Assembly (NCBI RefSeq): GCF_014649835.1 | Contig: NZ_BMTU01000001.1 | Location: 930,001-994,000 of the forward strand | Direction: 5' to 3' | Source: Streptomyces pilosus | GTDB lineage: Bacteria > Actinomycetota > Actinomycetes > Streptomycetales > Streptomycetaceae | DNA: 64,000 nucleotides | Part shown: piece after piece, positions 35,345 through 43,676 of the stretch | Layout: the number at the start of each line of letters is the position of its first letter | Position numbering within the stretch: position 1 is the first letter of the stretch | Translations under genes and position numbers: made by a program | The notes under the pieces: model-generated | Told to the model about the DNA's origin: nothing | Databases searched by the model: none | What the model saw: the letters and a program-made list of their open reading frames with translations, nothing else

Positions 35345-36679
35345 ATGGCCGACACGGATCCCACCGGGCCGGTGCTGGACCGGGACGAGGTGGACCGTGC
35401 GCTGGCGCGGCTCGGCGCGGAGCACGAGGCGATCGAGACCTCACTCCTCGCCCTGCAGGACCACGCGGGCCGGAGACTGCTGGAGGGCGCGCAGCTCACC
35501 GGGCTCACCGCCGAGCGCTGGACGACCACGGAGGCGTCGATCACGCTGCTGTGGACCTGCTTCGACGCGTACACGGACGTGCTGCGCACCGCCCGGGACA
35601 TCCGCTCCCGCCGCCGCTGGTCCAGCCGCGAGGACCTGGCGGAGCTGACGGAGCTGCTGCGCGGCGAGCCGGTGACGCTGGCGGGCGGCGCGTCGGCGGC
35701 ATCGGGCGCGCCCCCGGCCCACGGCGCCCCCGGCAGGCTCAGCGAGCGCTACTCCCTCGCGGGCCTCGTCGACCGCATGAACGAGCTGTACGCGACCTCG
35801 CTGGACATGGTGGTGGCCGCGGACGCGGTCTGGTCGGCGCTGCCCGCCCGGATCGATCTACTGGCCGCCGAACTCCACCGCACGAGCAGGCTCGCGCACT
35901 CGGTCGGGGTGCGCCCCGGCGAGCATCCTGCGGGCGACGACCTGGAGCGCATCACCCGCACCCTGACGAAGCTGCGCGAGCAGGTGGTGTCCGACCCGCT
36001 GGCGTTCTGGAAGCCGGCGGAGGGCAGTTCGGCGCCGGGCGGCGGCAGGCCCGACACCACGGTCTACGACCGCGAGGCGCGCGCCCTGGAGGACGTGCGC
36101 CGCGAGATCGACGCGGTGCTGACGGTCCGGCAGGACGCGGAGAAGCGCATCGTGCGGCTGCGTGACGTGCTGTCCCGCGCCGACCGCACGCTCGCCGAGG
36201 CGCGCACCGCGCGCGGCGAGGTGCTGGCGAAGATCGCGGCGACGGAGGTGCCGGTGGTGAGCGGGCCGCCGACGGCGCTCCAGGAGCAGCTGTCGACGGC
36301 CGCCGAGTACCGCCGGCACGCCCAGTGGCACCGCCTGTCCCCGCTGCTGGAGTCGCTCGAGCAGAAGGCGGAGGACGAACTGCTGCGCGCCCGGGAGTCG
36401 TTGACGGCGGTGACGGCACCGCTGGCGGTCCGCGCGGAGCTGCGCGGCCGGCTGGACGCGTACAAGGCGAAGGTGGCCCGGTACGGTCTCGCGGAGGACT
36501 CCCTGCTGGTGGAGCGGTACGAGAAGGCGCGCCGCATGCTGTGGAGCGCGCCCTGCGACCTGCGCGCCGCCGAGCAGGCGGTGCTGCGCTACCAGCAGGC
36601 GGCCGCGGAACTGCTCGGCGGCACCCCCCGGGTGCCGGACCAGGGCGGGCCCGAGGACCGGAGGGGGCCGGGCGCATGA
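35345..36679 (+). CDS. Coiled-coil protein of the kinase operon, unknown function
   Basis: This 444-residue protein is largely alpha-helical. It has charged heptad-like stretches (YDREARALEDVRREIDAV onward to about residue 320) and no cysteine-rich, membrane or catalytic motif. The N-terminal third contains a second helical block (DEVDRALARLGAEHEAIE). It may be a scaffold between receptor and kinase; this is inference from position only. ATG 35345 has GAGAGGTG upstream. It ends in an ATGA overlap with a nine-codon frame that leads into the kinase gene. Confidence 0.7.
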   Translation: MADTDPTGPVLDRDEVDRALARLGAEHEAIETSLLALQDHAGRRLLEGAQLTGLTAERWTTTEASITLLWTCFDAYTDVLRTARDIRSRRRWSSREDLAELTELLRGEPVTLAGGASAASGAPPAHGAPGRLSERYSLAGLVDRMNELYATSLDMVVAADAVWSALPARIDLLAAELHRTSRLAHSVGVRPGEHPAGDDLERITRTLTKLREQVVSDPLAFWKPAEGSSAPGGGRPDTTVYDREARALEDVRREIDAVLTVRQDAEKRIVRLRDVLSRADRTLAEARTARGEVLAKIAATEVPVVSGPPTALQEQLSTAAEYRRHAQWHRLSPLLESLEQKAEDELLRARESLTAVTAPLAVRAELRGRLDAYKAKVARYGLAEDSLLVERYEKARRMLWSAPCDLRAAEQAVLRYQQAAAELLGGTPRVPDQGGPEDRRGPGA

Positions 36680-36705
36680 GCGAGCAGGGGGAGGCGGGGT
36701 CATGA
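36676..36705 (+). other. Nine-codon linking ORF
   Basis: ATG 36676 overlaps the upstream stop as ATGA, encodes MSEQGEAGS, and its TGA overlaps the kinase ATG at 36702, again as ATGA. It also contains the kinase ribosome binding site GGGGGAGG. A termination-reinitiation device coupling the two genes is plausible; the peptide itself is probably unimportant. Confidence 0.35.
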
Positions 36706-39263
36706 CCGAGCCGGAGCGGCGGGAGCCCGGGACGGGCCGGGCCGCACAGGCCTGCCAGCGCCCCGAGTGCGGGGGCACCTACGAGGACGTGGGCGGCGGC
36801 GAGCTGTACTGCGACACCTGCGGCCTCGCCCCGGTGGTGTCACCGACGGGTCTGGTCGCCTCGCCCCCGACCGGCGTCACGGTGGGCGGCCGTGACTCGC
36901 GCGGCTCGGCGGGCAGCGGACGGTCCGCTGGCAGCGGCCGCAGCTCGCGCACCTCGTCGCAGTCGTCGAGGTCCCGGCGCTCGGTCTCCGGGCGGCTCTC
37001 CCGTTCGGTGTCGGGCCGGGCCTCGGGCCGTTCGGTGTCGGTACGCAGTTCCGGCACGGGCGCCGGCTCCTCCACCCGGGGCCGCCTGGGTGCCGGTCTT
37101 GTCCAGGTGCCGCCGATCCCGCGCCCCGATCCGCGCGGGATGGTGCTGGACGAGCCGGAGGTGCCCGAGCGGAAGCGGTTCTGCTCGCGTTCGGACTGCG
37201 GGGCGGCGGTCGGCCGGGCCCGCAACGGCAGACCGGGCCGGACGGAGGGGTTCTGCACCAAGTGCGGTCACCCCTACTCGTTCGTGCCGAAGCTGCGCTC
37301 CGGGGACGTGGTGCACGGGCAGTACGAGGTGGTCGGCTGCCTGGCGCACGGCGGCCTGGGCTGGATCTACCTCGCCGTGGACCGGGCGGTGTCGGACCGC
37401 TGGGTGGTCCTCAAGGGCCTGCTGGACACCGGTGACCAGGACGCCATGGCGGCGGCGATCTCCGAGCGGCGCTTCCTCGCGGAGATCGAGCACGCCAACA
37501 TCGTGCGGATCTACAACTTCGTGGAGCACCTGGACCAGCGCACCGGCTCCCTCGACGGCTACATCGTGATGGAGTACCTGGGCGGCAAGTCGCTGAAGGA
37601 GATCGCCAACGCCCGCCGCACACCGGAGGGCAGGCGTGACCCGCTGCCGGTGGAGCAGGCGTGCGCGTACGGCATCGAGGCGCTCGAGGCGCTCGGCCAC
37701 CTGCACAGCCGGAACCTGCTCTACTGCGACTTCAAGGTCGACAACGCCATCCAGACCGAGGACCAGCTGAAGCTGATCGACATGGGCGCGGTGCGCCGGA
37801 TGGACGACGACGAGTCGGCCATCTACGGCACGATCGGCTACCAGGCGCCCGAAGTCGCCGAGGCGGGCCCGTCGGTGGCGTCCGACCTGTACACGGTGGC
37901 CCGTACGCTCGCCGTCCTCACGTTCGACTTCCAGGGGTACACGAACGTGTTCGTGGACTCGCTGCCGGACCCGGACAACATCGAGGTCTTCCGCCGGTAC
38001 GAGTCGTTCTACCGGCTGCTGGTGCGCGCCACCGACCCGGATCCGGCGCGCAGGTTCGCCTCGGCGCAGGAGATGACCGAGCAGCTGACGGGTGTGCTGC
38101 GGGAGGTCGTCTCACTCCAGTCGGGCCGGGCCCGCCCCGCGCTCTCCACGCTGTTCGGACCGGAACTGCGGGTGACGGACGCGGAGTTGTTCCCGGCCCT
38201 GAACGGGGACGTGTCCCGCCTGGGTGCCAGGGTGCCGCGCCCGCGCAGGGAGCGGCAGGCCCTCGCCGCGGCGGGCGGCGCCCCGGCCGCTCCCGTCCCC
38301 GCCACGGCCCCCGCGGCCGTCGTCAGGCCCGTCGACTGTGCCCGCGCGGCCCTCGCCCTCCCGGTGCCGCACGTGCATCCCGCCGACCCCAACGCGGGCT
38401 TCCTCGCGGGTCTGCTGACGTCCGCTCCGGGTGAGCTGATCAACGCGCTGGCCGCCGCGCCCGCCCCGTCGGCGGAGACCAGGCTGCGCGAGATCCGGGC
38501 CCGGCTGGAGACCGGCGAGCGGTCCGTCGCGCTGGAGGCGCTGCGCGCGCTGGAGGAGCGGGACCCCGACGACTGGCGGGTGGTCTGGTACCGGGGCGTG
38601 GCCGCGCTGGTGACCGGCGACCACGAGGGCGCCGCGCTCGCCTTCGACGCGATCTACGACGCCTTTCCGGGTGAGATCGCCCCGAAGCTGGCGCTCGGCC
38701 TGTGCGCGGAGGTGCTGGGCCAGTTGGACAACGCGGCCGAGTACTACCGCCTGGTGTGGTCGACCGACCCGAGCTTCGTGAGTGCCGCGTTCGGGCTGGC
38801 CCGGGTGCGGCTGGCGGCCGGGGACCGCGTCGGCGCCGTACGGACGCTGGAGTCGGTGCCGGAGTCCTCCATCCACTACACGGCCGCCCGGGTGGCGGCC
38901 GTGCGGGCCCGGCTGCGGGGGCGTGCGGCGGTGCCCGGTGACGTACCGTTCCTGGACGACCTGGCCGCCGCCGCGGGCCAGGTCGAGGCCCTGGAGGCGT
39001 ACGGTCTGGATCCGGCACGGCGCGAGCTGTTGTCGGCCGAGGTCCTCGGCTGCGGGCTGGACTGGGTACTCTCCGGGGGCCAGGGTTCCGCCCCTCCCGC
39101 CGCCGGGGGACGGACGCTGCTCGGCAGCGGCCTGGACGAGCGGGGCCTGCGCTTCGGCCTGGAGCGTTCGTACCGCACGCTGGCCCGGCTGGCGCGCAGC
39201 GGCGAGGAGAGGATCGACCTGGTGGAACGTGCCAATCGTTACCGCCCCCGGACATGGGTGTAG
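36702..39263 (+). CDS. pknG: PknG-like serine/threonine protein kinase with zinc ribbons and TPR domain
   Basis: This is a soluble 853-residue kinase with no membrane helix. Zinc ribbon one is C18-x4-C23...C37-xx-C40. A Ser/Arg-rich linker (about 65-125) follows, then a second ribbon C161-x4-C166...C185-xx-C188 in the place of the PknG rubredoxin. The kinase domain has loop GCLAHGGLGWIY, K238 (VVLK), D343 in YCDFKVDN and D360 in LIDMGAVRR. The HRD arginine is replaced and DFG is DMG, both as in PknG. Residues about 620-850 form a helical TPR-like region. PknG regulates 2-oxoglutarate metabolism in response to amino acids. It is flanked by receptor genes upstream and phosphatase and FHA genes downstream. 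Confidence 0.9.
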   Translation: MTEPERREPGTGRAAQACQRPECGGTYEDVGGGELYCDTCGLAPVVSPTGLVASPPTGVTVGGRDSRGSAGSGRSAGSGRSSRTSSQSSRSRRSVSGRLSRSVSGRASGRSVSVRSSGTGAGSSTRGRLGAGLVQVPPIPRPDPRGMVLDEPEVPERKRFCSRSDCGAAVGRARNGRPGRTEGFCTKCGHPYSFVPKLRSGDVVHGQYEVVGCLAHGGLGWIYLAVDRAVSDRWVVLKGLLDTGDQDAMAAAISERRFLAEIEHANIVRIYNFVEHLDQRTGSLDGYIVMEYLGGKSLKEIANARRTPEGRRDPLPVEQACAYGIEALEALGHLHSRNLLYCDFKVDNAIQTEDQLKLIDMGAVRRMDDDESAIYGTIGYQAPEVAEAGPSVASDLYTVARTLAVLTFDFQGYTNVFVDSLPDPDNIEVFRRYESFYRLLVRATDPDPARRFASAQEMTEQLTGVLREVVSLQSGRARPALSTLFGPELRVTDAELFPALNGDVSRLGARVPRPRRERQALAAAGGAPAAPVPATAPAAVVRPVDCARAALALPVPHVHPADPNAGFLAGLLTSAPGELINALAAAPAPSAETRLREIRARLETGERSVALEALRALEERDPDDWRVVWYRGVAALVTGDHEGAALAFDAIYDAFPGEIAPKLALGLCAEVLGQLDNAAEYYRLVWSTDPSFVSAAFGLARVRLAAGDRVGAVRTLESVPESSIHYTAARVAAVRARLRGRAAVPGDVPFLDDLAAAAGQVEALEAYGLDPARRELLSAEVLGCGLDWVLSGGQGSAPPAAGGRTLLGSGLDERGLRFGLERSYRTLARLARSGEERIDLVERANRYRPRTWV

Positions 39264-39266
39264 TTG

Positions 39267-40793
39267 ATGTCGCAGATGCCTCAGCAGGCCGCTCTGTCGA
39301 AGTGCCCGAGCTGCGAGGAACCCCTCGAATCGGGTGATCGTTTCTGCGGTGCGTGCGGATACGACCTGTCGGTGGTGCCCGCACGGCCGCACGACGAGCC
39401 GACGATCGCCCTCAACGGTTCGGTGCCGCCCCAGGCGTCGGCGGAACGTCCCCGGACGCCGTCGGCGCCGCCCGCGGCCCCGGCCTGGCCCGCGCCCGGG
39501 CCGGACGGCTCCGTCGACGGGCCGCCGACCCATCAGCCGACGGACGTGCCCGGGACGAACTCGGACGGATCGCCGCTGTCCGGCGGGCCGGCCGCCCCGG
39601 CCGCACCCGCGGCTCAGCCCGACGCCCCGGTCCCACCCGCGGCTCCGCCGGCCGCCGGGCCCCCCGCGGCGCCGCCTCCGCCCCCGCCGTCCGCGCCCCC
39701 GGCGCCGTCGTCCGGTGTGCGTTTCGACCGCCGCGCGGAGCCGGACGCGTCCCCGGCGCCCGGCCCCGAGGGGCGTCCCGGCGGCGGCCACGATCCGGCG
39801 CAGCCCGAGGAGTACCCGCTCCAGGCGCCCGACCCGCGGGTGACCTCCGGACCGGACCGGCAGACGGCCGCCGGTGGCACGGTGTGCGTGGCGTGCCGTG
39901 CGGGCAGGGTGGACGAAGACGGCTACTGCGAGAACTGCGGCCACGCCCAGCCGCGCGAACGGGACCACATGGAACAGGAATGCGGCCCCCTGGCCGCGGT
40001 CAGCGACCGCGGCCTGCGCCACCACCGCAACGAGGACGCCTTCGGCATCGGCACCGCGACGCTGCCGGACGGCTCCCCCGTCTCCGTGGCGATCGTCTGT
40101 GACGGCGTCTCCTCGGCGACCCGCCCCGACGAGGCCTCCATGGCCGCCTCCCGCGCGGCGACCGAGTCGCTGCTGGCGGCCCTGCCGCGGGGCACCCACC
40201 CGCAGCAGGCGATGCACGACGCGATCATCGCCGCCTCCGACGCGGTCAACGCGCTGGCCGACGAGCCGGCCCCGGCCGACCGCGAGAACGCCCCGCACCA
40301 GAACGCCCCGGCGTGCACGATCGTCGGCACGGTGGTGGCGGCGGGCCTGCTGGTCGTCGGCTGGGTCGGCGACAGCCGCGCCTACTGGGTACCGGTCGAC
40401 CGCTCCGCGCCGGCGGCCCGGCTCACCGAGGACGACTCGTGGGCCGCCCAGATGGTCGCCGCGGGCCTGATGGGCGAGGCCGAGGCGTACGCCGACCACC
40501 GCGCCCACGCGATCACCGGCTGGCTCGGCGCCGACGCCTACGAGCTGGAACCGCACACCGCGTCCTTCAAGCCGGACCGGCCCGGGGTGATCGTGGTCTG
40601 CACGGACGGCCTGTGGAACTACGCGGAGTCGGCCGACGAGATGGCCCAGGTCGTGCCCGCCGACGCCGCCGTGCGCCCGCTGCACAGCGCGCGGGTCCTG
40701 GTCGGTCACGCCCTCGACGGCGGTGGCCACGACAACGTAACAGTGGCCCTCGTACCGTTCCCGGCCGTCCCCCAGGGGGCAGGATCGGCCTGA
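39267..40793 (+). CDS. PP2C-type protein phosphatase with two zinc ribbons
   Basis: This 508-residue soluble Mn/Mg-dependent Ser/Thr phosphatase begins with a zinc ribbon (C13, C16, C27, C30). A Pro/Ala-rich disordered segment and a second ribbon (C207, C210, C221, C224) precede the PP2C domain (about 236-500). Metal and catalytic motifs are intact: RNED with D257, VCDG with D279, VGDSRAYW, VCTDGLW and GHDNVTV. It probably reverses phosphorylation by the kinase encoded 3 bases upstream. ATG 39267 is used; the frame also has TTG at 39264. Coupled translation is likely because no good ribosome binding site is seen. Confidence 0.9.
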   Translation: MSQMPQQAALSKCPSCEEPLESGDRFCGACGYDLSVVPARPHDEPTIALNGSVPPQASAERPRTPSAPPAAPAWPAPGPDGSVDGPPTHQPTDVPGTNSDGSPLSGGPAAPAAPAAQPDAPVPPAAPPAAGPPAAPPPPPPSAPPAPSSGVRFDRRAEPDASPAPGPEGRPGGGHDPAQPEEYPLQAPDPRVTSGPDRQTAAGGTVCVACRAGRVDEDGYCENCGHAQPRERDHMEQECGPLAAVSDRGLRHHRNEDAFGIGTATLPDGSPVSVAIVCDGVSSATRPDEASMAASRAATESLLAALPRGTHPQQAMHDAIIAASDAVNALADEPAPADRENAPHQNAPACTIVGTVVAAGLLVVGWVGDSRAYWVPVDRSAPAARLTEDDSWAAQMVAAGLMGEAEAYADHRAHAITGWLGADAYELEPHTASFKPDRPGVIVVCTDGLWNYAESADEMAQVVPADAAVRPLHSARVLVGHALDGGGHDNVTVALVPFPAVPQGAGSA

Positions 40794-40804
40794 GGCCGCG
40801 TGAG

Positions 40805-40864
40805 GGGAGCCCCTTGCGGGCTCCCACGGGGAAGCCTCGACGGACCGGAGGGGACCGGTCCGTC
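40805..40864 (+). other. Two hairpins between phosphatase and VWA genes
   Basis: GGGAGCCC-CTTGC-GGGCTCCC (40805-40825) and GACGGACCG with its complement (40839-40864) lie in the 121-base gap. They could be partial terminators or mRNA processing sites that set different levels of the upstream and downstream genes. Confidence 0.5.
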
Positions 40865-40914
40865 ATCCGTCGTCGCCCCGCGCCGCCGGGGCACCCGAGG
40901 GGGATCGAACAGGC

Positions 40915-42261
40915 ATGGCCATCTTGTCGAAATCGAACGTGCCGCAGTTCTCGGTGGACGTGTACCAGAACGAGTACCTGCCGGAGGGCGGCCGCGAGGT
41001 CAACGCCATCGTGACGGTGACGGCGACCGGCGGCGGCACCATCGGCAGCGCGGTGACGGCGCCCCACCTCTTCTCCCCGGGCGAGGGACCGTCGGCGGCC
41101 GTGGTGCTCATGGTCGACTGCTCGGGTTCGATGGACTACCCGCCGACGAAGATGCGCAACGCCCGGGACGCGACGGCCGCCGCGATCGACACCCTGCGCG
41201 ACGGCGTGCACTTCGCGGTCGTCGGCGGCACGCACGTGGCCAAGGAGGTGTACCCGGGGGGCGGCGGTCTGGCCGTCGCCGGCGACGCCACCCGCGAGGA
41301 GGCCCGGCAGGCGCTGCGGAAGCTGAGCGCGGGCGGCGGGACGGCGATCGGCACCTGGCTGGGTCTCGCCGACCGGCTGCTGGCGTCGGCGGACGTGGCG
41401 ATCCGGCACGGCATCCTGCTCACCGACGGACGCAACGAGCACGAGTCGCCCGAGGACCTGCGGGCGGCCCTGGACGCCTGCGCGGGACGGTTCACCTGTG
41501 ACGCCCGCGGAGTGGGCACCGACTGGGAAGTGAAAGAAGTCACAGGCATCGCCTCGGCGCTCCTCGGCACCGCCGACATCGTCGCCGACCCGGCCCGTCT
41601 CGCCGCCGACTTCACGCGGATGATGGAGACGGCGATGGGCAAGGAGGTCGCGGACGTCTCGCTGCGGCTGTGGACCCCGGTCGGCACGACCGTGAAGTTC
41701 GTCAAACAGGTCGCGCCGACGGTCGAGGAACTCACCGGCCGCCGCTCCGAGTCGGGCCCCCGGGCGGGCGACTACCCGCTTGGTTCCTGGGGAGACGAGT
41801 CCCGCGACTACCACGTCTGCGTGGAGGTCCCGCCCGCGGGCATCGGCCGGGAGATGCTGGCGGCCCGTGTCTCGCTGGTCATTCCGCAGCCCGGCGGGGA
41901 GGTGCGCAACCTCGGCGCGCAGGGTCTCGTACGGGCCGTGTGGACCGACGACATGGCCGCCTCGACGTCGATCAACCCCCAGGTCGCCCACTACACGGGG
42001 CAGGCCGAACTGGCGGAAGTCATCCAAGAAGGGCTGGACCTTCGCAAAGAGGGGAAAATGGACGGAGCAACGGCCAAACTGGGCCGCGCCGTTCAGCTCG
42101 CGAGTGCGTCCGGCAACGCGGATACTGCGAAACTGCTTGCGAAGGTGGTGGACGTCGTCGACGCCGCGACCGGTACTGTGCGACTGAAGGCGAAGGTCGA
42201 GGAGGCCGACGAGATGACGCTCGAAACTCGGTCCACCAAGACTGTTCGTGTAAAGAAGTGA
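40915..42261 (+). CDS. VWA-domain protein
   Basis: This 448-residue cytoplasmic protein carries a von Willebrand factor A domain (about 60-235). The metal-ion-dependent adhesion site is complete: D68-C-S-G-S72, then the threonine region GGGTAIGTWLGL and LLTDGRNEH. VWA domains hold partners through a metal-bridged acidic residue. The C-terminal half is beta-rich, with a helical repeat-like tail (EVIQEGLDLRKEGKMDGATA) that resembles TPR. It probably assembles kinase, phosphatase or FHA proteins; no direct evidence exists in sequence. A 121-base gap with two hairpins precedes it. Confidence 0.88.
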   Translation: MAILSKSNVPQFSVDVYQNEYLPEGGREVNAIVTVTATGGGTIGSAVTAPHLFSPGEGPSAAVVLMVDCSGSMDYPPTKMRNARDATAAAIDTLRDGVHFAVVGGTHVAKEVYPGGGGLAVAGDATREEARQALRKLSAGGGTAIGTWLGLADRLLASADVAIRHGILLTDGRNEHESPEDLRAALDACAGRFTCDARGVGTDWEVKEVTGIASALLGTADIVADPARLAADFTRMMETAMGKEVADVSLRLWTPVGTTVKFVKQVAPTVEELTGRRSESGPRAGDYPLGSWGDESRDYHVCVEVPPAGIGREMLAARVSLVIPQPGGEVRNLGAQGLVRAVWTDDMAASTSINPQVAHYTGQAELAEVIQEGLDLRKEGKMDGATAKLGRAVQLASASGNADTAKLLAKVVDVVDAATGTVRLKAKVEEADEMTLETRSTKTVRVKK

Positions 42262-42342
42262 CCGGAAGTAATCGAGCCTGACCCCTCGGGGTTGGAGAAA
42301 TCCGGCCGGACCGGCCGGACAAGGAGAGGGGGAAGCGCCGAC

Positions 42343-43659
42343 ATGCCGACCTGCCCGAACGGACACCAGTCGGGATCCGACGACTGGTGCGAGGTGTGCG
42401 GTCACCGCATGGCGGGTGCCGTACCCCCACCTCCTCCCCCGCCGCCCGCGCCCGGTGGCGGCGGCTACGGCTTCCCGCCGCCCGGCGGCCAGCAAGGCCC
42501 CGGCGGCGGTTACGGCGGCCCCGGGGGTCCGGGGGGTCCCGGTGGCCGGGCCGAGCTGTGCCCGCAGTGCCGCACGCCGCGTGAGGGCGGCGCGCCGTTC
42601 TGCGAGGAGTGCCGGTGGAACTTCCTGACCAACACGGCGACCTCGTACACGCCGGCCGCGCCGCGTCCGCCGGCCCCCGGCCCGGGTCAGGGCGGGCCCT
42701 TCCAGCAGCAGCCGCCCGGCCCGTCGTACGGCGGCGGTGACTCCTACGACTACCAGGGGTCGCGTCCCTCCCAGATGAACCGCCCGGCCGAGCCCATCCC
42801 GCCGGGCCCGCCCGGCTTCGGCGGCGACCCCTCGCGCCCGGTACCGCCCCCGCCCGGCCCCGGCGGCCACGGCGGGCCCGGTGGCCCCGGTGGTCAGGGC
42901 GGTCAGGGCGGTCATGGTGGACCCGGCGGCCCGGGTGGTCACGGCGGCCCGAACGGTCCCGGCGGCCACGGCGGCCCGGGGGGCCCCGGCGCCCCGCAGG
43001 CGTTCCAGTCCGGGCCGCCTGCCCCGCCGGCGTACCCGCAGGACACCGGCCGCCGGCAGCCGGGCGGTCCGGCCTTCGGCGGCGGTGACGACGACTGGGT
43101 GATCTCCCCGCCGACCGGCGGCCCCGGCGGTCCCGGTGGCCCGAACGGCCCCGGCGCGCACGGCGGCTACGGCTACCCGCAGCCCGGCGGCGGCACCCAG
43201 GCGCCTCCCGGACCCGGCGGGTACCCGCAGCAGCCCGGCCGCCCGCAGGGCCCCGCCACCTGGACCGCGACCATCGGCCCGGACCGCGACTACTTCATGG
43301 CGATGATGCACCGCTCCGGCCCCGAGGCCGCCGGGCTCAACCTGCCCGCGTACTCGCCCGAGCAGCAGCGCCGGCTCACCGGCAACCAGATCACCATCGG
43401 CCGCCGCCGGCACTCCACCGGCGACACCCCCGACATCGATCTGTCCACCCCGCCGGAGGACCCGGGCGTCTCGCACCAGCACGCGGTGCTGGTGCAGCAG
43501 CCGGACGGCACCTGGGCGGTCGTCGACCAGAACTCGACGAACGGCACGACGGTCAACGGCTCGGACGAGCCGATCCAGCCGTTCGTCCCGGTCCCGCTCC
43601 AGGACGGCGACCGCGTCCACGTGGGCGCCTGGACGACGATCACCATCCGCCGGGGCTGA
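42343..43659 (+). CDS. FHA-domain protein with zinc ribbons and collagen-like linker
   Basis: This 438-residue soluble protein begins with a zinc ribbon (C4, possibly H8, C16, C19) and a second one (C73, C76, C87, C90). A long linker is dominated by Gly-Gly-Pro/His/Gln triplets (about 155-240 and 290-320). The FHA domain occupies about 355-438, with ITIGRRR, SHQHAVL and DQNSTNGTTVNG, the phosphothreonine-binding loops. It probably binds a phosphothreonine made by the kinase of this locus, in the manner of GarA/OdhI, although its architecture is much larger. ATG 42343 is used. It ends the operon, 17 bases from a convergent gene. Confidence 0.9.
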   Translation: MPTCPNGHQSGSDDWCEVCGHRMAGAVPPPPPPPPAPGGGGYGFPPPGGQQGPGGGYGGPGGPGGPGGRAELCPQCRTPREGGAPFCEECRWNFLTNTATSYTPAAPRPPAPGPGQGGPFQQQPPGPSYGGGDSYDYQGSRPSQMNRPAEPIPPGPPGFGGDPSRPVPPPPGPGGHGGPGGPGGQGGQGGHGGPGGPGGHGGPNGPGGHGGPGGPGAPQAFQSGPPAPPAYPQDTGRRQPGGPAFGGGDDDWVISPPTGGPGGPGGPNGPGAHGGYGYPQPGGGTQAPPGPGGYPQQPGRPQGPATWTATIGPDRDYFMAMMHRSGPEAAGLNLPAYSPEQQRRLTGNQITIGRRRHSTGDTPDIDLSTPPEDPGVSHQHAVLVQQPDGTWAVVDQNSTNGTTVNGSDEPIQPFVPVPLQDGDRVHVGAWTTITIRRG

Positions 43660-43676
43660 GCACCGGCGAACCGGGG

